A DNA stretch of 64,000 nucleotides from Thermosynechococcaceae cyanobacterium MS004 (GTDB lineage Bacteria; Cyanobacteriota; Cyanobacteriia; Thermosynechococcales; Thermosynechococcaceae). Location: positions 45,183-109,182 of the forward strand of contig JAKRSB010000109.1 in the NCBI GenBank assembly GCA_022402525.1. Reading direction: 5' to 3'. Position 1 is the first letter of the stretch. The number at the start of each line of letters is the position of its first letter. Below the pieces are notes generated by a model. The model ran no database searches and was not told the origin of the DNA. It saw only the letters and a list, made by a program, of their open reading frames with translations. This document shows, in pieces, positions 45,929 through 53,421 of this stretch. A program made the position numbers and the translations under genes.

Positions 45929-46597
45929 ATGGCTCAAAGCGACAACAAGACCTGGGATTTCGGTCGCTTCTTGCAGACCCTCAGCTATTTTGAAGCCATT
46001 CCTGTCCTCAGTTGGATCCAAAAAATGCTAGGTGCTACTCCCGCTTCGCCTCCCCAGCCCCAAGCCGACGTGATTTTTGACTTTAGATCGCCCAGCATTC
46101 CCCTCGATCAGACCTGGGGGGCCTTAGATGATGTGGTGATGGGGGGCGTGAGCGCCAGCGTTCTGCAGACAGATCCAGAAGGAGCAAGCTTTACGGGCAG
46201 GGTGTCTACTTCAAATTCCGGTGGATTTGCTTCCGTGCGCACGCGCAATTTTGAGCCAGCGCTGAATTTGGCGGGCGCTTCAGGCCTTATTCTGCGGGTC
46301 AAGGGCGATGGAAACCGCTATAAATTTCTGATCCGCGATGGGGAAAGTTGGGAGAGTGTGGCCTATGCCTTCTCCTTTGATACTGTTCCAGGGGAATGGA
46401 TTGATGTCCAAATTCCCTTTGCAAACCTTGTGCCTGTGTTTCGCGCTAAGACTGTGGAAAATGCTCCACCCCTCGATATAGCCCTAGTGCGATCGCTTCA
46501 GCTCATGCTCAGTAAGTTTGAGTATGATGGCGCGCTCAACCCTCATTTCAATCCGGGTTCCTTTACGCTCTGCATCCAGTCTATCCAGAGACGCTAG
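45929..46597 (+). CDS. CIA30-family protein
   Basis: 222 residues. A lead of about 40 residues precedes the domain VIFDFRSPSIPLDQTWGALDDVVMGG, the signature start of complex I intermediate-associated protein 30 (a galactose-binding-like beta sandwich), continuing with SGGFASVRTRNFEPALNLAG, LILRVKGDGNRYKFLIRD and a C-terminal FNPGSFTLCIQSI. In mitochondria CIA30 helps assemble complex I; in cyanobacteria it may act on NDH-1, which is unproven. ATG at 45929. Follows proA at 81 bases. Confidence 0.9.
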   Translation: MAQSDNKTWDFGRFLQTLSYFEAIPVLSWIQKMLGATPASPPQPQADVIFDFRSPSIPLDQTWGALDDVVMGGVSASVLQTDPEGASFTGRVSTSNSGGFASVRTRNFEPALNLAGASGLILRVKGDGNRYKFLIRDGESWESVAYAFSFDTVPGEWIDVQIPFANLVPVFRAKTVENAPPLDIALVRSLQLMLSKFEYDGALNPHFNPGSFTLCIQSIQRR

Positions 46598-46760
46598 GCC
46601 TAGAGACTCTAGATACTGCCCCGTGGGTAGACTAAGGACAGAATGATAGCCAGCAGCTTTGCCAACAAGTTGCCAGTAGCTTTGCCAACAAGTAGGCAAG
46701 AAAGCGAATAATTGACCGATAAAAGGCTGTGGCCTGTACACAGATATTTGGGAGGAATGT

Positions 46761-47828
46761 ATGGGGCATCCAGTCACCTTGATTCACGGTGATGGAATTG
46801 GGCCAGAGGTAGCAGAAGCAGCGCGCCTTGCAATCGACGCGACGGGCGTTGCTATTGACTGGCATCAGGTTGATGCTGGCACCAGCACGGTAGAACAGCA
46901 TGGGGCGTCGGAGGCTGTGCTCACCTCCATTCGCAAAACTAAGGTTGCCCTCAAAGGCCCGACTGTGACACCACCAGGAACGGAAACCCAGTCCATTGAC
47001 GTAGCGCTTCGCAAACAGCTCAACCTGTATGCCAATCTACGGCCAGCCAAGTCCATTCCAGGGATTCCCAGCGCCTTTAAAGACGTTGACCTGATTGTGG
47101 TACGAGAAAATACAGAAGGGCTTTATGCTGGCATTGAATTTGAGCGTACCACCCGTGAAGCAGCGGAAGCCCGCGAATTCCTAGGCCGTCTTTCGGGAAA
47201 GCCGATTCGAGAAGATTCAAGTCTTGCAGTAAAGACAATTTCTGTACTGGGGAGTCAGCAAATTGTGGACTTTGCGTTTCGGCACGCCACGGTGACAGGG
47301 CGCAAAAAAGTAACCGCTGTGCATAAAGCCAACCGCATGAAATCTACGGACGGCCTTTTTTTAGAAATTGCCCGTGAAGTTGCCAAAGACTACCCTAACC
47401 TTGAATTTGAAGACTGCGTTGCCGATATTCTCTGTATGCAGTTAATGCAAAAGCCAGAACGCTACGATGTACTGGTTATGCCCAACCTCTTTGGCGATAT
47501 CCTGTCTGACCTCTGTACCGGAATGGTGGGAGGCTTAGGCATTACGCCCAGCGTAAATATTGGCCATGAGTATGCGGTCTTTGAAGCTGTGCATGGGGCA
47601 GCGCTGCACGATGCGGGACAAAATCGGGCCAACCCTGGAGGACTGATTTTGTCTGGGGTTTTGATGCTGCAGCATTTAGGGGAAATTGAGGCCGCAGCAA
47701 AGCTACAGGAAGCCCTAGAGAGCGTCATTGCGGCGGGACAGTATGTGACCTATGACCTAGCTCCAGTGGGAGTGACGCCTGTTGGGACGATGGAAATGGC
47801 GGAGGCGATCGCCCAGGCCCTGCATTAG
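46761..47828 (+). CDS. Isocitrate/isopropylmalate-family dehydrogenase, NAD-IDH-like
   Basis: 355 residues, preceded by GGAGG with a good spacing. The opening TLIHGDGIGPEVAEAARLAI is the beta-decarboxylating dehydrogenase signature, with LYANLRPAKSIPGIPS, VRENTEGLYAGIEFERT and the metal site PNLFGDILSDLCTGMVGGLG. Details such as ALKGPTVTPPGTE and EGLYAGIEFE resemble NAD-dependent isocitrate or homoisocitrate enzymes more than LeuB. Cyanobacteria normally use a longer NADP-IDH, so this is likely a paralogue with a different substrate. Exact substrate is unproven. Confidence 0.82.
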   Translation: MGHPVTLIHGDGIGPEVAEAARLAIDATGVAIDWHQVDAGTSTVEQHGASEAVLTSIRKTKVALKGPTVTPPGTETQSIDVALRKQLNLYANLRPAKSIPGIPSAFKDVDLIVVRENTEGLYAGIEFERTTREAAEAREFLGRLSGKPIREDSSLAVKTISVLGSQQIVDFAFRHATVTGRKKVTAVHKANRMKSTDGLFLEIAREVAKDYPNLEFEDCVADILCMQLMQKPERYDVLVMPNLFGDILSDLCTGMVGGLGITPSVNIGHEYAVFEAVHGAALHDAGQNRANPGGLILSGVLMLQHLGEIEAAAKLQEALESVIAAGQYVTYDLAPVGVTPVGTMEMAEAIAQALH

Positions 47829-47896
47829 CGCCCAGGCTCTGCATTAGCGCCCACGCCTGAAGTGATGCTCAACAAGTAAGACTCAACGGGGAAGGC

Positions 47897-49321
47897 TCAA
47901 CGGGTAAGAAAGTCCTGCTGCATAAATCGATCTAGGGCCTGATATCGCGAGGAATAGAGCGGGGGTAAAGCCTGGGGAGCAGGAGCGATCGCCGTTGGCT
48001 GTTGGCTGTCTGTTGGCTGCTTGTTCTTTTGGGTCTCGGACTTCGGGACGCCTCCCCACTGCATCGCCAGCTTCTTGAGGAGCGTATCCTGGGCATTTCG
48101 GAAGCCATCGGTGTAGTCATCCCCGTCATTCATAATGGCAAACCAAACCCGTCCATAGCGCTGAGTGGTCAGGACGCCAGCCAGTCCGCTGGTATTCCAG
48201 AGCGTCCCGGTTTTGACGGCGGCCGTGGGGAAGGTGCGTTTCTCAACGGTGCCTCGATCCCGGCCGGATACGGGCAAGACGTCGGCAAGGGTGAGGCCGT
48301 GGGGGGATAGTTCTGCCTGGATCGCTTGGAGCAATCCCACCGCTGCCCTAGGGGATAGCTTATTGTCCTGGCCTAGTCCAGAACCATTGGTCAGGGCCAG
48401 CTCCTTTGGGGCAATCTGATCCGTTTGGAGCGCAGTGGCGTTAAGCACCTCAGCACCGCCCACGAGCTGCGCCAGCCACTCTGCGATCGCATTACTGCTA
48501 TAGACATTCATGAGCCTCAGAACTTCGGGCAAGGGGACGGAAGTATGGGTCAGGAGAGGCGAGCCGCTGATGGACGATCCGGCCCCATCCGTGAAGGTTT
48601 GCCCCTCAATGACCAATGTCGGTTTAGGCGTGTTCTTCGGGAGGCTAGCGTAGGCCTGGCGGGTGGCTTCACCCCAACTTGGGCTATGCCAGATCTCCCG
48701 CAGCTCACCTGCTGCAGCGGAAAGATCCTCGCTCAAGTTAATGGTGATCGCCCCTTGGAGGATGAGGTTGCCCGTCACCCGCCGGATGCCAAGCTGGTTG
48801 AGTTGATTGCCGATAGTGATGAGTTCTGGCGTGAGCAACAGCGGGTCGCCATTGCCCTGGACAATTAAATCTCCCTGAAGCACCCCATTTTGGATTGAAC
48901 CCATTTGGACTGAACCCATTTGGACTGAACCCATTTGGACTGAACCCATTTGGATTGAACCCAACTGCACGGGTCCTGAGCCAAAAATCTGAGTCTTAAA
49001 GGTATGCTTTGCACCCAAGGTCTTTAGCAAAGATAGGGTGGTCGCCAGCTTGGTTAAAGAGGCAGGGGTTTGGCGCTGCTGGCCCTGATGGTTAATCAGC
49101 AATCCGCGATCGCTCTGCATCCAAATCGCCTGTCGGGCTGGATCAAACCCCTGCTGGGCAAGCTGATTAAGGTAAGTCTTGAGAACCTGATCGCGATCGC
49201 TATCTGGGGACTGTAAGACCATCGTCGATAGATCCTGTCCTGAGGGAGAGGGTGGCTGTAAATGACCTGCTTTTGTGAGCCACACCCCCAGCAAACTCGA
49301 AGACAATAGCTCAGCGATCAT
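47897..49321 (-). CDS. dacB: D-alanyl-D-alanine carboxypeptidase, PBP4 type (S13)
   Basis: 474 residues. Removes the last D-Ala from peptidoglycan stem peptides or cuts crosslinks, in the periplasm. The S13 triad is complete: SxxK in QTPASLTKLATT, SxN in VYSSNAIAEWLAQL and KTG in AVKTGTLWNTSGLAG. A weak signal segment lies at the start. Within the inserted domain (about 120-150) is a tandem MGS(V/I)Q repeat, five copies, encoded by a 15-bp array; relatives need no such repeat. C-terminal tail is Gln/Pro-rich. ATG at 49321. Divergent from plsX. Confidence 0.93.
   Translation of the reverse strand: MIAELLSSSLLGVWLTKAGHLQPPSPSGQDLSTMVLQSPDSDRDQVLKTYLNQLAQQGFDPARQAIWMQSDRGLLINHQGQQRQTPASLTKLATTLSLLKTLGAKHTFKTQIFGSGPVQLGSIQMGSVQMGSVQMGSVQMGSIQNGVLQGDLIVQGNGDPLLLTPELITIGNQLNQLGIRRVTGNLILQGAITINLSEDLSAAAGELREIWHSPSWGEATRQAYASLPKNTPKPTLVIEGQTFTDGAGSSISGSPLLTHTSVPLPEVLRLMNVYSSNAIAEWLAQLVGGAEVLNATALQTDQIAPKELALTNGSGLGQDNKLSPRAAVGLLQAIQAELSPHGLTLADVLPVSGRDRGTVEKRTFPTAAVKTGTLWNTSGLAGVLTTQRYGRVWFAIMNDGDDYTDGFRNAQDTLLKKLAMQWGGVPKSETQKNKQPTDSQQPTAIAPAPQALPPLYSSRYQALDRFMQQDFLTR
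48896..48964 (-). repeat. 15-bp coding tandem repeat in the PBP4 gene
   Basis: On the plus strand the unit is cccatttggactgaa (four nearly identical copies plus degenerate ends). In the gene it encodes MGSVQ repeated in frame near residue 130. Copies differ by at most one base (ggactg/ggattg). Confidence 0.95.
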
Positions 49322-49441
49322 TGAGGTTGAATCCTGTTCTAATCTGGTTCATTCTGAACATTCAGCGCGATCGCCACAAAACAGCTAGAGTGAGTTCTAG
49401 CGGATCTGCTAAAATTCTTTAGGATTCTACAACATTGACCC

Positions 49442-50476
49442 ATGGGATCATCTCGCGCACGGATTGCAATTGACGCAATGGGGGGGGACTTTGCCCCCGA
49501 CGAAATAGTCGCCGGAGCTCTGAGAGCGCAGGAGGAGTTGGGGGTTCAAGTGCTGCTCGTGGGCGACCCAGACCGCGTAAATGCTTCCTTGAAACAGCAT
49601 TCTGCATCTTTCCCCGTTGAAGTGGTGCCCTCGGAAGGCGTCATTGAGATGAGTGAGGAGCCACTCCTTGCGCTACGCCGCAAGCCAAAGGCCTCTATTA
49701 ATGTCTCCATGGATTTAGTAAAGCAGGGTAAGGCAGATGCCGTTGTCTCTGCGGGTCACTCAGGAGCGGCTATGGCAGCGGCCTTGCTGCGCTTAGGGCG
49801 AATTCGCGGGGTAGACAGACCCGCCATTGGTGCTGTGCTGCCCACGATGGTTGCGGGGAAATCCGTTTTGATTTTGGACGTGGGTGCAAATGTAGACTGT
49901 CGGCCTAAGTTTTTGGATCAGTTTGCCACCATGGGCACCATTTACAGCCGCTTTGTGTTGGGGACAGAAGCGCCAAAGGTGGGGCTACTCAACGTAGGTG
50001 AAGAAGAAAACAAGGGGAATGAACTAGCCCTGCGCGCCCATGAATTGTTAAAGGTCAATCCAAATATCGAGTTTATTGGGAATGCGGAGGGGCGAGATGT
50101 AATGTCTGGCCACTTTGACGTGGTGGTCTGTGATGGGTATGCCGGAAATGCGCTGCTCAAGTTTGCGGAAGCCATTGGCGAATTTATCATTCAAATTCTG
50201 CGGGAGGAGCTGCCCCAGGGACTGCACGGGAAAGTTGGCACGGCGCTACTGAAGCCCAACCTGCGGCGGATTAAACAGCGCATTGACCATGCTGAGCATG
50301 GAGGCGCACTGCTGCTGGGCGTGGACGGCATCTGCATTATTAGCCACGGTAGTTCTCAAGCCCCTTCAATTTTTAACGCCATACGCCTTGCCCAAGAGGC
50401 CGTAGACCATCAGGTCTCTGATCAAATTCGCGGCTGCTACCAGAAGGTGACGGCTGCTGCCGCAGGAGAGCTCTAG
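49442..50476 (+). CDS. plsX: Phosphate acyltransferase PlsX
   Basis: Makes acyl-phosphate from acyl-ACP for phospholipid synthesis. 344 residues. Conserved openings RIAIDAMGGDFAPDEIVAGAL and SEGVIEMSEEPLLALRRKP, then VSAGHSGAAMAAALLRLGRI, the end VVCDGYAGNALLKFAEAIGEF and GGALLLGVDGICIISHGSSQ. ATG at 49442. Its stop TAG overlaps the GTG start of fabH by one base, so the pair is translationally coupled, as in many bacteria. Confidence 0.97.
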   Translation: MGSSRARIAIDAMGGDFAPDEIVAGALRAQEELGVQVLLVGDPDRVNASLKQHSASFPVEVVPSEGVIEMSEEPLLALRRKPKASINVSMDLVKQGKADAVVSAGHSGAAMAAALLRLGRIRGVDRPAIGAVLPTMVAGKSVLILDVGANVDCRPKFLDQFATMGTIYSRFVLGTEAPKVGLLNVGEEENKGNELALRAHELLKVNPNIEFIGNAEGRDVMSGHFDVVVCDGYAGNALLKFAEAIGEFIIQILREELPQGLHGKVGTALLKPNLRRIKQRIDHAEHGGALLLGVDGICIISHGSSQAPSIFNAIRLAQEAVDHQVSDQIRGCYQKVTAAAAGEL

Positions 50477-51507
50477 TGCTGCAATTGGATCAGACGCTGG
50501 GTCAGCGACCGGGACAGCAATGGGTAGGGATGGCCATGACTGGATGCGGGTCTTCAGCGCCTGCTCTCTCTTTAGATAATGAGGGGATGAGTCAGTTTGT
50601 CGAGACATCCGATGAATGGATTGCCTCGCGGACGGGCATTCGACGGCGGCATCTGGCTGCACCCCATGAGTCCTTGGTGGGCTTTGCCTCTGAGGCAGCG
50701 CGTGCGGCGATCGCCATGGCGAATCTTCAGCCCACGGATATTGACCTGATTCTCCTGGCCACTTCTACCCCTGAAGATCTGTTTGGCACGGCCTGTCAAA
50801 TTCAGGCAAAGCTTGGCGCGTCACGAGCCGTAGCCTTTGACCTAACCGCCGCCTGCTCTGGGTTTATCTTTGGCTTAGTCACGGCGGCTCAGTTTATCCG
50901 GACAGGGGTTTATCGAAATATCGTGCTGATTGGAGCCGATGTGCTTTCGCGCTGGGTAGACTGGGGCGATCGCCGGACCTGTGTCCTGTTTGGCGATGGT
51001 GCGGGGGCGGTGGTTCTCCAGGCGAGCGATCGCGATCGGCTCTTGGGCTTTGCGCTCCAAAGTGACGGCACCCAAAATAGCGACCTGAATCTGGCGTATC
51101 AGCCTCACCCCACCGAACTTACCCCTGGCGTCTCCATTGGGCAAGGGAGTTTTGCCCCCGTCACCATGAACGGCCAAGAAGTCTATCGATTTGCGGTTCG
51201 TCGCGTTCCTGAAATCATTGAAAAAGCCCTTTTTCACGCAGGTCTAGATGCCAAAGACCTAGACTGGCTGCTGATGCACCAGGCCAACCAGCGTATTTTA
51301 GATGCCGTCGCCAAACGCCTGAATATTCCACCAGAGAAAGTTGTTAGCAACCTTGCGGAGTACGGCAACACCTCCGCCGCCTCAATTCCGCTGGCCCTAG
51401 ATCCTGAAGTGCGTCAAGGGCGAATTAAACCGGGTGATATCATCGCATCCGCTGGCTTTGGCGCAGGACTGAGCTGGGGTTCTGTAATTTTTGAATGGGG
51501 CTCTTAA
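50476..51507 (+). CDS. fabH: Beta-ketoacyl-ACP synthase III
   Basis: Starts fatty acid synthesis by condensing acetyl-CoA with malonyl-ACP. 343 residues from GTG at 50476. The first 25 residues precede the usual family start (near AMTGCGSSAPALSLDNEGMS). The catalytic Cys is in FDLTAACSGFIFGL, His in LLMHQANQRILDA and Asn in EYGNTSAASIPLAL. RTGIRRRHLA near the start helps bind CoA. Coupled to plsX. Confidence 0.97.
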   Translation: MLQLDQTLGQRPGQQWVGMAMTGCGSSAPALSLDNEGMSQFVETSDEWIASRTGIRRRHLAAPHESLVGFASEAARAAIAMANLQPTDIDLILLATSTPEDLFGTACQIQAKLGASRAVAFDLTAACSGFIFGLVTAAQFIRTGVYRNIVLIGADVLSRWVDWGDRRTCVLFGDGAGAVVLQASDRDRLLGFALQSDGTQNSDLNLAYQPHPTELTPGVSIGQGSFAPVTMNGQEVYRFAVRRVPEIIEKALFHAGLDAKDLDWLLMHQANQRILDAVAKRLNIPPEKVVSNLAEYGNTSAASIPLALDPEVRQGRIKPGDIIASAGFGAGLSWGSVIFEWGS

Positions 51508-51631
51508 CTGCACAGAGAGAACTGCACAGAGAGCATTGACCGAACAGCGTCTAGCTTCAAACACAGGCTAATCCAGTCGCGAAGTTTGATCTCGAAGCCA
51601 TTGTCCAATCAGCTGCCGTAGAATAGAAGCT

Positions 51632-52510
51632 ATGGCACACCTTGCGCAGCGACGAACCGAAAATGTATCGGGTGATCTGTATGTAGATAGCACCTGCATT
51701 GATTGCGATACCTGTCGCTGGATGGCACCGCAGGTTTTCCATCGTGATCGCGCTCAGTCTGCGGTGTTCCATCAACCGATGATGAATACTAAAGACCGAC
51801 TCCAGGCGCTCCAGGCACTTTTAGCTTGCCCTACGGCTTCCATCGGGACAGTTGACCCACCCAAAGATATCAGAACCGCCCAGCAGAGTTTTCCGATTCC
51901 AGTCACGAATATGGTCTACCAATGTGGCTACCATGCTGAAAATTCCTACGGTGCAGCCAGCTATTTTATTCAGCGGACAGATGGCAATATTCTGGTTGAC
52001 TCCCCTCGGTTTACCCCAACCCTGGTCAAGCAGTTGGAGGCGATGGGGGGTATTCGCTATCTCTATCTCACCCACCGAGATGATGTTGCTGATCATCAGA
52101 AGTTTCACGATCACTTTGGCTGCGATCGCATTCTGCATGAGGACGACATCACTCAGGAAACCCGCAGCGTTGAGCAACCCTTATCCGGTACAGACCCCGT
52201 TGAGCTTGCGCCAGACCTGACCATTATTCCGGTGCCCGGTCATACCAAAGGCCATACAGTCTTGCTGTATCGTCATCAGGTGCTGTTTTCCGGCGACCAT
52301 TTGGCTTGGTCTAACGAGCTTCAGCACCTCATCGCCTTTCGCCATGCCTGCTGGTATTCTTGGCCCATACTTTTAGGCTCCATGAAAGCGCTGCTGGACT
52401 ACTCATTTGAGTGGGTGTTGCCCGGTCATGGCCGCCGATATCATGCTCCAGCCCAGGCAATGCACCAGGCGTTAGCGCAGTGTATTGACTGGATGGTGAT
52501 GCAGCAATAA
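51632..52510 (+). CDS. Ferredoxin-like plus metallo-beta-lactamase fusion protein
   Basis: 292 residues. The N-terminus has a 4Fe-4S ferredoxin-like motif, STCIDCDTCRWMAPQVF, and a fourth Cys in LLACPTASIG, for one cluster. From about residue 85 a metallo-beta-lactamase fold follows: YLTHRDDVADHQKFH, a modified metal motif, VPGHTKGHTVLLY, LFSGDHLAW and VLPGHGRRYH. The THRDDVADH variant is typical of this cyanobacterial family and not THxHxDH. The link suggests redox control of, or electron transfer to, the hydrolase site; function is unknown. ATG at 51632. Confidence 0.85.
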   Translation: MAHLAQRRTENVSGDLYVDSTCIDCDTCRWMAPQVFHRDRAQSAVFHQPMMNTKDRLQALQALLACPTASIGTVDPPKDIRTAQQSFPIPVTNMVYQCGYHAENSYGAASYFIQRTDGNILVDSPRFTPTLVKQLEAMGGIRYLYLTHRDDVADHQKFHDHFGCDRILHEDDITQETRSVEQPLSGTDPVELAPDLTIIPVPGHTKGHTVLLYRHQVLFSGDHLAWSNELQHLIAFRHACWYSWPILLGSMKALLDYSFEWVLPGHGRRYHAPAQAMHQALAQCIDWMVMQQ

Positions 52511-52644
52511 AAAGCCTTTGGGGGGTTTGATGCCCCTGACCTACGTTTTGAATGCCTGAAACCCTCATGCTTTCCTAAGTCAGCAGTAATCATAGAACTT
52601 TTCAAACAACCTTAAACACCCTTAAACAACCTCTGAGGCCCGTC

Positions 52645-53133
52645 ATGACCCATCCTGAACCCGTAGGCAATCAGGTTTATACCCAGGAAGATATCCAAAA
52701 TATTCTGAACCTGGCGATCGCAGAGCATACCTATCAAGGAGAGTTCTCGCGATCGCAGCTTTTTGAGATTGGGTCAGATTTGGGCATCTCTCCAGAAATT
52801 TTGCAGAAAGCGGAGCAGTCCTGGGTTCGCACCAGCCAAGACCTTGCCAAGCGAGATGAATTTAAGCGCCATGAGCGCGCTAAACTTCAGCGAAAAGCCG
52901 TGCGCTTTGCAATGGTGAATGGCAGTTTGATTACGCTTAATGCCCTGATGGGCTTTGGATTTGCCTGGTCACTCTACATTTTTGTCCTCTGGGGGTTATT
53001 TTTGGGCCTCAAAACCTGGAGTGTTTTCACCCTAGAAGGCGAGGCTTACGAAAGAGCGTTTCAGCGCTGGTATCGCAGTCATCAAGTCCGCACCGTGATG
53101 AATCGCTGGCTCGATCGCTGGCTCAGTGCCTAG
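52645..53133 (+). CDS. 2TM domain-containing protein
   Basis: 162 residues. The first half is soluble (YTQEDIQNILNLAIAEHTYQ, then FEIGSDLGISPEILQKAEQSW), with a helical look. Then come two membrane segments (VNGSLITLNALMGFGFAWSLYI and FVLWGLFLGLKTWSVF) joined by a short turn, and a short basic end. It fits the 2TM domain family, small membrane proteins of unknown function. ATG at 52645. Confidence 0.8.
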   Translation: MTHPEPVGNQVYTQEDIQNILNLAIAEHTYQGEFSRSQLFEIGSDLGISPEILQKAEQSWVRTSQDLAKRDEFKRHERAKLQRKAVRFAMVNGSLITLNALMGFGFAWSLYIFVLWGLFLGLKTWSVFTLEGEAYERAFQRWYRSHQVRTVMNRWLDRWLSA

Positions 53134-53216
53134 CTAGTACCTAGTTAGCGCTTAGTACTGTCAGCTCGCCTAGAGAGCACTTTAGGGGTACTAAGGTGCG
53201 CCTAAAACTGGCTGCG

Positions 53217-53276
53217 GTGTCTTGTTCAGTGTCTTGTTCAGTGTCTTATGCGGCGTCTTATTCGGTGTCTTGGACA
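53217..53276. repeat. 12-bp tandem repeat, about 5 copies
   Basis: Unit gtgtcttgttca, two exact copies at 53217 and 53229, then three diverged copies, between the 2TM gene and glgP. The rest of this 288-base gap shows nothing distinct. Confidence 0.88.
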
Positions 53277-53421
53277 ACCGTTTTGCAGCTATCAGGTATG
53301 AAAAACTAAAGGCTATCTTTATTCTGCGCGACTCTACGCCAGACTCCCGTTATGATGTTCGCAGTCGATACCCCAACGTGTCGTCCTGCCTTGCAGCCCT
53401 GTCGACCAAAGGAACTGATTC

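Noticed and set aside
48425..48868. 147-codon antisense frame over the PBP4 gene
   Set aside because: Shadow of dacB, whose three catalytic motifs are in place on the other strand.
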